A stretch of 64,000 nt of DNA from Endocalyx cinctus (lineage: Eukaryota > Ascomycota > Sordariomycetes > Amphisphaeriales > Apiosporaceae). Shown piece after piece: positions 23,582 to 35,919 of this stretch (positions are counted from its first letter, which is position 1; the number at the start of each line of letters is the position of its first letter). The stretch spans positions 2,232,001 through 2,296,000 of the forward strand of contig BCKC01000009.1 of NCBI GenBank assembly GCA_001600455.1, given 5' to 3'. The notes under the pieces are model-generated. The model ran no database searches. It was given only the letters and a program-made list of their open reading frames with translations, and had not been told where the DNA came from. A program made the translations under genes and the position numbers.

Positions 23582-25349
23582 ATTCTATTATTTGTTTTCT
23601 CTTCTGGTTAAATAAAATCTTCTCTTTACTATAATATCAAGGTTTCCTATGGTAGATGTATATCTAATAGTTAAATATGAAATTGCGAATCTCGGAGCAA
23701 CTGACATCTTGTTTCATGTGCTACCAGTATATAGGGTTAGTAGCTTTAGCCACCGCGGCTCAATACTTATACAGTAATTACAGCTGATGACGTTCATTAG
23801 CTCAATTGATTGTGGCTAGTATCTTTAGTGGGGACCACGCGTGAATATTTTTTTTTTTATCATAAAAAGATCCAAAACTTTTTTTTCCCTTTCTCTTTTT
23901 TTCCTTCTTTTCCTTCTTTATTCAAAATGAACAACGCAAAAAACAACATTCTTGAGACTATTCAAATCCTGATGCGAGGTAAACAGCCCACGACCATTGA
24001 CAGTTCTCAGACAGAATGGAGAACAAGACTTTTATATTCAGCGAACAATCTTGGGTGCGGTGCTTCTCTTGTCCTTAGGGTCAAAATAAATGGGAAGGAT
24101 CGCAATGATTGAGCGTACATGTATATCTATCATATGCAAAGTTTATATACTTTATTTGACATGACAAGAACTTCTCGATAATGCTTATATTCAGTATCTA
24201 AAGCTTATCTATATGTAGTAGACGCTGGTATGGATATATTGTATGAATACTCATCCATGGATATTTACCGTCTTCTCATAATTCAAAGGTAACAAGACTT
24301 ACACAGTAGGTATTTTGTAGTAGAGTGACTGCCTACTTGATAGTTTTGGCAGTTGCAGTAAATAAGGCAGCGACTGTTTTTATTTTATTATTTTATTTAT
24401 TAATTCTTTTTTTTTTTCTCTCTACAATACAGTATGGTATAGAATACAGTAATTACCATACTGTATTATATAAATTAATAGAGAAGTGAATATCATGCAA
24501 ATACTCCATAGAAGCAGAATAATCAAGTATGATTGGCTATAAATGTTCTTTAATAATTAAGACGTTGCTACTTGTACACAGTACATAATACACCTATAAA
24601 CATACGTTAATGACCTCCAGTTAATGGTCAAAATTACTTAGTACTCATTACTTATTACCCCAAACCCTTCCCGTACCTTTTCTTACACTTTACCTAATTT
24701 GGTATGCAACTACCTAGTTTATCAGCCTAACTTCTTACGTACCTTCCTACCAATTACACTGTAACTGATCTCCTTGCGAACAGGTAATCCGTAACTTAAT
24801 ACAGTACACACTTAACCAAAAAAAAGGATCGTACATAATAATTCTTGTCACTGCCTTCTCTTCAGCAAACAAACATTCATCACAAAACTTCACCATCCTT
24901 TTATTTTCCTTCTTCATCCCCCCAATTCTTCACGCATTGTAAAAATATAATACATATTCACCTCGTGGCTGCGGTTGCCCATCAAAATAAATCTACGTAC
25001 TCGAATCAAATCCGCAGGCGCGTTCTCCTTTTAGATTCATCCTCCTTTCTACGTAATCAATCAATGAACCCCCTGGAGGTTGTCGTTTGTCTCTAATTGC
25101 GCGTCTAATAATCGTACCTGACTTACTTCTCTTTTTTTATTTCTTGCACACACTTTTACATCATTGTCTTTCTTCCCTACTCTCTTACCTTGTCTGGAAA
25201 GGTCCCTGGGCGCAAAATCTCAAGACCATCACGGAGTCTACACTCTCTGATTGTGTTGAGACCTAATCCTCGAACCTTCGTCGACCTACCAACCCTTTCC
25301 GTCCATCCATCAATACATTTCACGCTATTTACTCATGTGGCCTTGAACC
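23582..25349. other. Divergent promoter region between FMP32 and clathrin heavy chain
   Basis: AT-rich with long T tracts. The 300 bp before the clathrin start are strongly pyrimidine-rich on the coding strand, as in highly expressed fungal genes. The palindromic core ATCCATGGATAT occurs at 24253-24264. A 100-codon ORF (23810-24112) lacks any family features. Confidence 0.6.
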
Positions 25350-28300
25350 ATGACGGCACTCCCGATCAAGTTCCAAGAGCTATTGATGCTCGGCAATGCC
25401 GGTATCGATAGCTCTGCCATCTCTTTCAATTCTTGCGTNCNTNTTTGCCAACTGTCAGAAATTGGGATATTCTAGTTTTTTTTTTTTTTTTTTTTTGTTA
25501 TTTTCTTTCTTGCCGAAATAGCTAACGTATTATGTTTTTCACATTTTTAGACTTTACAATCCGATCACTACATCTGTATAAGAGAACAGAAAGCTGAGAA
25601 AACTGAAGTTGTCATTATTGAATTAAAAAATAATAACAATGTGTCTCGTCGAACGATCAAAGCCGATAGTGCTATCATGCACTGGACTAAGCAAATCATC
25701 GCCCTCCGAGCCCAGTCTAGAACCCTTCAAATCTTCGATCTTGAACAAAAGGCCAAGCTCAAGTCAGCTACCATGAACGAGGATGTCGTGTACTGGACTT
25801 GGATTAGCGAGTCCGCACTCGGTCTCGTAACAGAAACCTCGGTCTTCCACTGGGATATATACGACCCCTCTCAACCTGCTCCTGTCGAAGTCTTCAAGCG
25901 TAATGCTAATCTCAATGTATGTAACCCATTATATGCTCCTTTCTTCACATGCCAGGTTTTTGCTTGGAATTGTCGATCGCCGATATTTTTCACTGGGATT
26001 TCTTCACCGAAATTTGTCGCCGAGATTTGCTAACTTGTTTTCCTCCTAGGGCTGCCAAATCATCAACTACCGTGTTAACAGCGAGGGTAAATGGATGGCC
26101 GTTGTTGGTATTTCTCAGCAGCAGGGTCGGGTTGTTGGTAGTCTTCAACTCTACTCTAAGGACAGAGGTATTAGCCAAGCGATCGAGGGTCATGCCGCCA
26201 CTTTCGGTACCTTGAGATTGGAAGGTGCGCCGGCAGACACTAAGGTTTTCAGTTTCGCCGTACGAACAGCCACTGGAGCGAAACTTCACATCGTTGAGAT
26301 TGATCACACGGAAGGTGTTCCGGTTTTCCAGAAGAAGGCCGTCGATATTTACTTCCCTGCTGAGGCTACGAACGATTTCCCTGTTGCCATGCAAGTCTCT
26401 CAGAAATATGGGCTAATTTACATGGTGACCAAATTCGGCTTTATTCATCTTTATGATTTAGAAACTGGTACCACCATTTTCATGAATCGGATTTCTAGCG
26501 AAACCATTTTCACAACTTGCGGTGACTCGGATTCAGCTGGCATCGTCGGCATCAACAGAAAGGGTCAGGTGCTCTTTGTTTCTGTAGATGACGACTCGAT
26601 GATCAAATATTTACTTCAGAACCCAGCCAATACTGATCTTGCTGTCAAGATGGCCTCTCGTGCCGGTCTTCCTGGCGCTGACCAACTGTATGCTCGCCGC
26701 TTCGAGGAAATGTTCTCTTCCGGCGACTACTTGGGAGCGGCCAAGATCGCCGCCAACTCACCCCGGGGTTTCTTGCGGACAACTGAGACAATCAATAAGT
26801 TTAAGAGTCTTCCAGCCCAGCCCGGTCAGATGTCATATATTCTTCAATACTTCGGCATGCTCCTCGACAAGACTACGCCGTTGAATAAGACGGAAACGCT
26901 CGAGCTAGCTGTGCCTGTTTTGTCTCAGGGGCGCAAGCACCTACTTGAGAAATGGGCCAAGGAAGGTAAACTAGACTTTTCCGAGGAGCTGGGTGACCAA
27001 GTTCGTCCCCATGATACTGGCCTCGCACTCAACATATATCTCAAGTGCAACGCCCCTCACAAGGTCGTGGCTGGTTTCGCGGAAACTGGACAATTTGAGA
27101 AAATCCTACCGTACTGTTCGCAGTCCGGATACCAACCAGACTGGATAACGATCCTGCAACACATCGTCCGCACGAACCCGGAGAAGGGTGCTGAATTCGC
27201 CACATCCTTAGCTAATCATGAGGGTGGGTCTTTGGTAGACATGGATCGTGTGGTTGATGTCTTCCAATCTCAGGGCATGGTCCAGCAGGCCACTGCGTTC
27301 CTCCTTGACGCATTAAAGGATAACAAGCCCGAACATGCTCACTTGCAGACGCGCCTTCTAGAGATGAACTTGATGAATGCTCCTCAAGTCGCAGATGCCA
27401 TTTTGAGCAACCAGATGTTCACTCAATTCGACAAGGCCCGTATTGCAACATTGTGCGAACAGACCGGCTTGCTCCAAAAGGCGCTAGAGCTCTACGAGGA
27501 CCCTGCCGCCGTCAAGCGTGTCGTCGTCGCCATCCCAGGCATGCCTAACTTCAATGCTGAATGGTTAGTAAACTATTTTAGTCAGCTCTCCGTAGAGCAG
27601 TCTTTAGATTGCCTAGATGCCATGATGAAGAGCAATATCCGTCAAAACCTTCAGTCCGTCGTTCAGGTGGCCACCAAATACTCCGAGCTACTAGGTGCGA
27701 CGAATTTGATCGACCTATTTGAGAAGTACAAGACCTCCGAGGGTCTGTTCTACTATCTCGGAAGTATTGTGAACATGTCTCAAGACCCTGACGTTCACTT
27801 CAAGTATATCGAGGCCGCAACCCGAATGGGTCAGATCAACGAAGTAGAGAGAATCTGTCGAGATAGCCAATACTACAACCCCGAGAAGGTCAAGAACTTC
27901 TTGAAGGAAGCGAAGCTTTCTGAGATGCTTCCGTTGATCATTGTCTGCGATAAGCACAACTTCGTTCATGACTTGATCTTATACCTTTACCAAAACCAGC
28001 GTTTCAACGCGATTGAGGTATACGTGCAACGTGTCAACCCGGGCAGAACCCCTGAGGTCATCGGTGGTCTGCTTGATGTCGACTGCGATGAGTCTGTTAT
28101 TAAGCAGCTCCTGACTACCATTAACGCTCAGTCTATTCCTATCGACTCTCTTGTGCATGAGGTTGAGACTCGGAACCGCCTCAAGCTGTTGCTGCCGTTC
28201 CTCGAGGCCACTCTAGCTGCCGGTAACCAGCAACCAGCAGTCTTCAACGCTCTCGCAAAGATCTACATCGACTCCAACAACAACCCGGAGAAGTTCCTAA

Positions 28301-30698
28301 AGGAAAACGACCAGTACGATACTCTAAGTGTCGGTAAATACTGCGAGAAACGTGATCCTAATCTCGCGTACATTGCGTATCAGAAGGGCCAGAACGACCT
28401 TGAGCTTGTCAACATTACTAATGAGAACTCGATGTATCGTGCCCAGGCCCGATATCTCCTTGATCGTGCCGAGCGGGATCTTTGGATGTTCGTGCTAAGC
28501 GAAAACAACATTCACCGCCGATCTGTCATCGATCAGGTCGTCTCCACCGCTGTTCCTGAATGCAGTGACCCTGCCAAGGTTTCTGAGGCCGTTGCCGCCT
28601 TCTTGGGGGCCGATCTTCCTTCTGAACTCATCGAGCTCTTGGAGAAGATCATGCTAGAGCCTTCGCCGTTCAACGATAATCCTAGTTTACAAAACCTGCT
28701 GATCTTGACAGCTGCTAGGGCCGACAAGAGCAAAGTGGCTGACTACATTCATCGCCTGGATGCATTCAATCCTGATGAGTGTGCTCAACTCTGTATCGAT
28801 GTCGGTTTATTTGAAGAGGCCTTCGAGGTGTTCAAGAAAGTTGGCAACAAGACGGCCGCTGTAGAAGTCTTGGTGGAACATGTCGTTAGTATCGATCGTG
28901 CTAACAGCTATGCCGAAGACGTGGACCTACCTGAGGTGTGGAGTAAGGTTGCGAAGGCACAGCTTGACGGCCTACGGGTGACGGACGCGATCGAGTCATA
29001 CATTAAGGCAGGTGACCCTCGCAACTATGCCGAAGTTATTGAGGTTGCGACGCACGCTGGAAAGGACGAGGATCTCATCAAGTACTTGCGTATGGCACGC
29101 AAGACCATGCGTGAACCTCCCATCGATACAGCATTAGCCTTTTGCTTTGCTCGTCTAGATCAACTTTCCGAGTTAGAAGATTTCCTTCGAGCAACGAACG
29201 TGGCTAATATCGAGGAATCCGGTGACAAGGCCGCCAACGAAGGCCTTCACCAAGCTGCCAAGATCTTCTATACGAGCGTTTCCAACTGGTCCAAGTTGGC
29301 TACGACCCTTGTCCACCTTGAGGATTACCAAGCCGCAGTTGAATGCGCGCGCAAGGCGAACAATATTAAGGTCTGGAATCAGGTACATGCCGCTTGCGTG
29401 GCCAAGAAAGAGTTCCGTCTGGCCAAGATTTGCGGTCTCAACCTCATCGTTGATGCCGAGCAGCTACAGGCTCTTGTAAAGCAGTACGAACACGAAGGCT
29501 ATTTCGATGAGCTTATCGACCTTCTCGAGCAAGGACTCGGCTTAGAGCGTGCTCATATGGGAATGTTCACCGAACTAGGAATTGCTTTGTCCAAGTACCA
29601 CCCAGAACGTCTAATGGAGCATATCAAGTTGTTCTGGAGCAGAATGAACCTGCCTAAGCTGATTCGTGCTTGCGAAGAAGCCAATCTCTGGCCGGAACTC
29701 GTTTTCTGTTACTACCACTATGATGAATTCGACAATGCTGCTCTAGCGGTAATGGAGCGTGCGCAGAATTCATGGGAGCATCAGCAATTCAAAGATATCG
29801 TTGTTAAGGTCGCCAACTTGGAGATCTACTATCGAGCTATTAACTTCTACCTTGAACAACATCCCTCGCTCCTTACGGATCTACTTCAAGCACTCACTCC
29901 TCGCATTGATGTCAACCGCGTCGTGCGCATGTTCCAGAAATCCGATAATCTGCCACTTATCAAGCCGTTCCTGCTCAATGTTCAGACTCAGAATAAGAGA
30001 ACTGTGAACGACGCCATCAATGATCTTCTTATCGAAGAAGAAGACTACAAGACTCTCCGCGATTCGGTGGAGAACTACGACAACTACGATGCTGTTGACC
30101 TGGCTAACCGCCTGGAAAAGCACGATCTCGTCTTCTTCCGACAAATTGCTGCCAACATTTACCGCAAGACGAAGAGATGGGACAAGTCTATCGCACTATC
30201 CAAGCAAGACAAGCTCTTCAAAGATGCTATCGAGACGGCTGCTATTTCTGCCAAGCCTGAAGTGGTCGAAGACCTCTTGCGCTACGTAAGTACCCCCTTT
30301 GAAATACCGTGTGTCATTCCATATACTAAACTTTCCATTTCTAGTTTGTCGATATCGGTAGCCGCGAGTGCTATGTGGGCATGCTTTACGCATGTTACGA
30401 TCTTATCCGACCGGATGTCGTCCTCGAAGTATCCTGGCGCCACGGCTTGAACGATTTCACCATGCCTTACATGATCAATCTCCTATGCCAACAAACTAAA
30501 GAGCTGGCTTCTCTCAAGGCAGATAACGAGGCCAGAAAAGCTAAGGAGGCTGCCCATGAGAAGCACGAGGACGAGACCCCTATTCTTGGTGGCAACCGTC
30601 TTATGATTACAGCCGGACCTGGCACCGGCAGCACATCTCCTGCCCCGTTTATGCAGACTAACGGGTTTGCCCCTCAGCCTACTGGCTTCGGTTACTAG
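25350..30698 (+). CDS. CHC1: Clathrin heavy chain
   Basis: Forms the triskelion legs of clathrin coats on Golgi, endosome and plasma-membrane vesicles. Four exons: 25350-25436, 25551-25916, 26050-30285, 30345-30698; 1680 aa, the standard length. The N-terminal beta-propeller starts MTALPIKFQELLMLGNAGID and continues through TLQSDHYICIRE and VYWTWISESALGLVTE. The linker and seven clathrin heavy-chain repeats (alpha-solenoid legs) follow, with family blocks such as NPEKGAEFATSL, QTGLLQKALELYED and YDAVDLANRLEKHDLVFFRQIA. The trimerisation region RYFVDIGSRECYVGMLYACYDL and a C-terminal tail with PAPFMQTNGFAPQPTGFGY complete the chain. Intron 1 contains three ambiguous bases (25439, 25441, 25443) right beside its donor; the coding exons are unaffected. 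Confidence 0.98.
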
Positions 30699-31201
30699 AT
30701 GACGCCGCCGCCGCCCGCTACGTCGATGCCTACAACGGTACATAGTAGCTCGGCGCGTTCTTTAAACCCTCTAGCAGAGCCCTTCCATTACAAAACGCAC
30801 ATCTGAATCTTCCCTATTCTCTCTTCTCTCGAAAGTCGTAGGAACCTTTGAATTATGGGGCGTAATTAAAAGTTGGTCGTGGGTTTAGATAATAAACATG
30901 GGTCCGGAGAATCTTGTTCAGGCCATGGAGATATAATGGGTCAGTCGGAGAACTAGATTACACTTTTGTCCATGGGGACGTCATTCTACTTTGTTGTGTA
31001 TTACCCGTCATTTCGCGTCATGAGACCACAGTTTACTGTATTTGTATGATAGTAAATTATGAACTAGTTGATTAGGGTCATTTGATTGTTTAGTGACGTC
31101 TTCCTCTATGTTTTAACTTGTTTGATGAAATCTAGTAAGTGCGTAGCCGGATTCTACAGCTCCTCTCTTTTAAGTGGGCAAGCCACGGACTGCCCTTTTT
31201 A
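30699..31201. other. Intergenic, 3' flank of clathrin
   Basis: AT-rich, no ORF of note. The clathrin stop codon is followed by a GCCGCC-type run (30701-30720), then 3'-UTR-like sequence. Confidence 0.6.
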
Positions 31202-31405
31202 TTATTGGTTGCCAACGCCATTTATTCTCGGTGATGCCCCCCGCTGACGGCGCTGACGAAGTCTATCCCAAAGCCGGCGCATAGGTTTCCGATAAAAACA
31301 CCAGTATGTCAGCATCCAGGCTCCAAGGCCCGATATCCCTCCAATAAATAGTCCCAGTTGGGCATTGTCGAGGAAGCCGCCGTTTCCAAACTCATTTTCA
31401 GACAT
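31202..31405 (-). CDS. Putative tiny single-pass membrane protein
   Basis: A 67-aa frame with a true ATG. MSENEFGNGGFLDNAQ is followed by one convincing membrane helix (LGLFIGGISGLGAWMLTYWCF, about 18-38) and a strongly basic tail (KPMRRLWDRLRQRRQR). A short acidic N-terminus, one helix and a basic C-terminus is a sensible membrane-protein layout, with the positive tail predicted to face the cytosol. I do not recognise the family and cannot rule out a chance ORF. It is compact, uninterrupted, and lies tail to tail with clathrin. Confidence 0.42.
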   Translation of the reverse strand: MSENEFGNGGFLDNAQLGLFIGGISGLGAWMLTYWCFYRKPMRRLWDRLRQRRQRGASPRINGVGNQ

Positions 31406-32295
31406 GGTTCTAGTCGATTACTGCAGTGAGGTGGCTGTGATGCGAATAGTCTGCTGTATAGTTCTAGGTTCGCTGAGTGAAGATTTTTGAGGTTTCAGAA
31501 GGTAAAAGTAGGATACCAAGGGTTGGTCAAATACGCGTTAACAAAAGAAGTGCAAAATAACAGCATGGCTTAATGTATTCCCTAGTTTTATTCGTCAGCC
31601 GTGGCGATGCGTATGTTCATGTCATTTTGAGTGAATGTAATGAGATATGTAGTCAAATGATAGAGAACAGTTTAGAATGGAGTCATCTCGAGCAGGATAA
31701 ATCAAAACTGACTAGCCGTCCATAACAAATACGATGGAAGGGGGGGCATGGAAGGTCAAATTCTAACCAAATTAGTCACCTGCTGTTTCCTTGATGTAAG
31801 TGGATTTTACATATATAAATGTCAGGGGATTTCACCTCCCTTAGATACAGTGACGTTACTTAGTTCGCAGGTTTTATCCTATACCTAGCTCTTCGTAATA
31901 TATCCCTCCGAGAACGTTTTTTATCCAAAAATAAAACAAAGAGTATGTTCTTTTAAAAAGAAATCAGCAGGGAAAACTGAATACCACCGTAATATCGTGA
32001 CCATGAGAAGTACAAAGGGCTATATAATGGCATTATTGTCTTAATAGCACGCATGTTCTTTAAAGCAGATTGTTTCATAACAAAGACGCTCCTTTGTAAC
32101 GCCGTCTGTTCATGCAGTTCAACATAGAGACAATTCAAACGCATTGTTTATTAGATTTCTATCTCGTACATAAAAGGCCTCTTCATCCTCACCGAAATTG
32201 TTGAAGAGATCAACTCATATCAGCCATTGCCGCTTCTGGGAAGAGACACAGGCAGCGCAGAGCGCGTATATATACATACAGTAATATAAGGAAAA
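31406..32295. other. Intergenic, AT-rich
   Basis: Divergent spacer between the tiny membrane ORF and the unrecognised 319-aa gene. A 63-codon minus ORF (31953-32144) has no supporting features. A G-run (31740-31746) is the only compositional oddity. Confidence 0.6.
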
Positions 32296-33255
32296 ATGAA
32301 AGCCATCAGGCAATGGCTTGACCCTGGTAAGGGTAATTCATCGGACGCCAAGTTCGACTGGGCAGGTAACCCGGTAAGAGAAAATGGTTCGCGACAGCAA
32401 CAGCAGATAGGTTACGCCGTGACGTGCGACGGCCAAATCGGTATAGCTACGGGATTTGTACCGCGGGACAGGGGCAGAGAAGCGACGATGAAGCTGCTGC
32501 AGGCCGGTTCGGCGGGCGCCCTCCACCAGCTTCTGAAGGAGAGGGACCGGGCGGCGCTTCAGGTACGGGTCGGACCCAAGACCAGGGGCACCCGGGAGGT
32601 GCGGCGTCTGCTCGCGAACCCGAGCCGGAAAGCGATCGAGAAGTTCCGGAGCGTGCGCGAGAAGGCCGGGTTCGCGGTCCGGTACGGCCCTACCAGCTTC
32701 GTGGCTTACAACTTCAGCAAGTCGATGAACTGGAATAGGATCGAAGGTCCGAGGCTGCCGTCGAGACCGCGTCTCGCCGTCAAAGATTCTCCGAGGCGTG
32801 GAGATGTGGTTGATGACGACGCGTGCGAGGGACGGCCGGTATTCCCGCTGAAGCGCCGGCAGACGATTCGAGGCGCGATGCCGAGGCCTTCGTCGCCTAT
32901 TACGTGGCTCGAGTTACCGACGACGGCACCAACAACAACAACGAATACGATACCTGATTCCACTGATATTAGCGACGAGACAGCATGGCTGAAAACTTTA
33001 GCTGAGGACGCCAGCGACGACTCAAATTACGATTCATTTGATGATGCTTCTTCCCCGTCGGAGATTGAGATGAATCCTTGGGGTGTTATCGACTCGGATC
33101 TCTGCGAGGCCGAGATCATCCAGTATCAACGTCCGCTTTCTTTGCTTAGGGAGGTCACCATGGAAGGAGGTCGTGAACTCGGCCAAGGTAAGATCGTAGC
33201 GCTGCAGAAGCCGGCTTCTGGCGCTACCCTTATCCAGCTGAAGTCGAAAAGGTAA
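32296..33255 (+). CDS. Unrecognised 319-aa protein, probable lineage-restricted gene
   Basis: A single uninterrupted frame with no family I can name. Residues about 1-35 are polar; about 38-150 look folded (GYAVTCDGQIGIATGFVPRD, then a basic helical stretch with ALHQLLKERDRAALQVRVGP and RKAIEKFRSVREKAGFAVRY). The second half is acidic, Ser/Thr-rich and probably disordered (DISDETAW, EDASDDSNYDSFDDASSP), ending LIQLKSKR. No signal peptide or membrane helix. The DNA for residues 55-150 is markedly GC-rich against an AT-rich background, which fits a selected coding block. The last codons contain AAAAGGTAAGAC, a potential donor, but no downstream exon is apparent before the opposite-strand RidA gene 234 bp away. 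Confidence rests on length and composition only. Confidence 0.6.
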   Translation: MKAIRQWLDPGKGNSSDAKFDWAGNPVRENGSRQQQQIGYAVTCDGQIGIATGFVPRDRGREATMKLLQAGSAGALHQLLKERDRAALQVRVGPKTRGTREVRRLLANPSRKAIEKFRSVREKAGFAVRYGPTSFVAYNFSKSMNWNRIEGPRLPSRPRLAVKDSPRRGDVVDDDACEGRPVFPLKRRQTIRGAMPRPSSPITWLELPTTAPTTTTNTIPDSTDISDETAWLKTLAEDASDDSNYDSFDDASSPSEIEMNPWGVIDSDLCEAEIIQYQRPLSLLREVTMEGGRELGQGKIVALQKPASGATLIQLKSKR

Positions 33256-33489
33256 GACGTGCTTAGACCCTATACTTCCAATAGAATAGTATAAACAGTA
33301 AGAACAAAACCGGTAGGCATTTAGAAGCATAATTTGAAATGATTTTTTATTTGGTTGGTTATGATAAAATCTGATCTTAGTATATATCGATGACGTGAAA
33401 TGACCCTTATACTTTGTGAGGAAATACCCCCTTACTTTGCCTAACATCATCTTCACCTTCTTCGACAATACTCGACAGTTCCAACCCAT

Positions 33490-33846
33490 TTACGGCAGGG
33501 CGATACACTCGATCTCGACGTCGACGCTCTTGGGCAGCTCCCGGACGGCGACGCAGCTGCGGGCGGGCTTGTGGGTGAACCACTTCTCGTACTCGGCGTT
33601 CATGTCGCCGAAGAGGGACATGTCGGCGAGGAAGATGTTGACCTTGACGACCCGCGAGATGGAGCTGTCGCACGCCTTGAGCACCGTCTCGAGGTTCCGG
33701 ATGCAGGCGGCGGTCTTCTCGCCGATGGTCCCCTCGACGAACTTGCCGGTCGAGTCTACCGGGATCTGGCCGGAGCAGTAGATCGCCGTCGGCGTTTTGA
33801 CGGCGTGGGACTGATTTGACGTGCGCGAAGAAATTGGGTTGGTTAG

Positions 33847-33890
<44 letters not shown>

Positions 33891-34066
33891 AAAGAGGGTT
33901 CATACGTAAGGCCCAGCAGCTAAAAGAACCTCGTTAGTTACCGTATACTAAACATGTCGGACGATATTATCACGAAACACTCATCCGTAGCTTCATCGAG
34001 TTCCACATTGAGGGGTCACTTACCGGGAGGGGCATCCTTAGCGATGATGGGAGTCATATCGGCCAT
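33490..34066 (-). CDS. RidA/YjgF-family enamine/imine deaminase
   Basis: A small cytosolic or mitochondrial protein that hydrolyses reactive enamine/imine intermediates from PLP enzymes (Hmf1/Mmf1 in yeast). Three exons: 34066-34024 (43 nt), 33919-33906 (14 nt) and 33810-33490; 125 aa, normal for the family. The spliced N-terminus reads MADMTPIIAKDAPPAAGPYS, continuing HAVKTPTAIYCSGQIPVD, which matches the conserved start of RidA. The signature arginine lies in PARSCVAVRELPKSVDVEIECIAL near the C-terminus, and the CSGQ loop is intact. The middle micro-exon encodes only AAGPY and is needed to keep frame. Intron 2 contains the (GA)19 microsatellite, CT-rich on the coding strand. Confidence 0.9.
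33851..33889. repeat. (GA)19 microsatellite inside a RidA intron
   Basis: A perfect 39-base GA dinucleotide run lies within the 95-bp second intron of the RidA gene. On the coding strand it is a pyrimidine (TC) tract lying between the donor and the 3' acceptor, so length changes could affect splicing of the adjacent 14-nt exon. Confidence 0.9.
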
Positions 34067-35919
34067 TGTGCGAACTGATCTGTACGAGACTGGAAAAGAG
34101 CGTGTGGAGGTTCTTAGAGAGGAAGTAGAGGCTTGCAGAGCACGACGAGAGGCGATTGAGATTCTTCGAAGAGCAACGGACATTATATAGAATGGTCATA
34201 TGGTAGTCATTGGCCGGAAGGAGAGTTAAATGGTACCTCAAATATATGTACGTTTACGTAACTGGTAGGACGGCGTCGAAACTATAAGCCGCTCCGTATA
34301 TCGGCTAAAAGTGGATCTGATATTTGTGTAATGTACGCAGTTACTATGTAATACATACATAGCAAAATATCTGGAATAATATTAAACCGTACATGACTTA
34401 AGCTACTACACTAGCTGACTACTCAAGTGCTTAAGCTGGAGCTAGCCAGGTACAATACGGGCCTCAAGATTGAGGTGAGAAGAGTACCGTAGCTGAATAG
34501 ATGATGTGTGGCCTTACGAATCAGCCGTTTTTAGATTTCCCGGTTAGGTCACGTCTTTATAAGCAGAAACATATATTTTTACCCGGCGGAATAGCATGGT
34601 GACGATGTGATGTGATGTGATGTCCTTAATTGAGCGACTATTCTGTGCGTAAGGCTGTTTCAGCTGATATCCAAGCTCATATAATAATGCATATGGAGTT
34701 AATATCAATTTTCTCTTACTATAAGCCTTCCGTTACAAGAAATTACCAGAGAGACCGAGCGAAGGTAGGGTACATCTGGTGATTCAAAGTTTATAGATAC
34801 GTGTAAATATTAAGTAAATCTACATATAACTGTCTGTGTACAAGTACATACTTCGTAGTATGGTATGGTATGCGTGCAGAAGCGCCTGTAAGCCGTATGC
34901 ATTTACTCAATTGATAACTTTGGTGTCTCGGTAATGTTATCTGCAAGAGGCTCTGCAGCATCTTGAAAGAATACCAGGCACTCAGAAGCTGGATGATAAA
35001 AAGAAAAAGAAAAAGAAAAAACCACTGCTTGTTGATATATGATGACCAAAGCAAAAGGCAAGAATACATTCCAAGACTATTTCAGAATCAGAATCATTAA
35101 AGACCTTAAAGAATGGGTGTTTTCAACTTATGTTGAAAAATTGGCCCTATGATTATTTATTATTATCTCGGAGTAGCAAGACGGCGAAAAGGGGCCAACA
35201 AGCTCCTCCTATCCGTTAAAAATAGAACGTCACTGACCCGTGAACTCTACGTAGTACCTTTCTTTTGAAGCATGTTATCTTAAACATTTCTGCCCCCAAC
35301 ATAAGAAGACCTTGAAGCAAATACTATGTAAGCTGCACAAGCCAATCCAAAATCGGAATCCTGGACAGTCTGACAGTGCCACGCTGTGCCTTATCGATAG
35401 GTCGCTACACTAATAGGGGTCTGGACCACTTAAGTAATTAGGGGTAAAACGTATTACACTACAGCACATTTAGCGTAGCATATAGTGGATAGAGTGCTCC
35501 TGTAGCTCAGCTACGTCTACGTACAGTATTGCCAAGTGGCCAGAAGGCTAGGTTAGAATTCAGCGGCTGCCCCCTTGCTTGTGCAGTGTTACGCAAACCT
35601 GTCCATCTTAATATATATTCTTTTTTTTTTTTGTCAATTCTTCCTCTTCTCCTTTTAAAATTTCTGGTGATAGCTAGTAATCAAGTAGCGACATCAGACG
35701 TATCCTACTTCAATAGTCACCGATTGACTGTTGAGGTTGGATTCTCTACCTTCATTTTCATTTGTTTCGTAAGTATCCATTTCGAAATAGAGCAGTTAAT
35801 TTATACCGAGATGAAGATAGAATAGCTTTAGCTAACCAGTATCACCTCATCTACCTACAGCTTTCTCTATATTCATTAAGTTATTTTCTCTGATCTTTAC
35901 TTCGAATTTTCTTTTCAAC
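34067..35919. other. Divergent intergenic region RidA / PMT4
   Basis: AT-rich. Contains TGTGATG repeats near 34603-34622, an AAAAAG-type purine run (34998-35020), and a pyrimidine-rich stretch (35620-35660 and 35860-35910) that looks like PMT4 promoter or 5'-UTR. ORFs 34791-35069 and 35529-35825 lack support. Confidence 0.6.
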
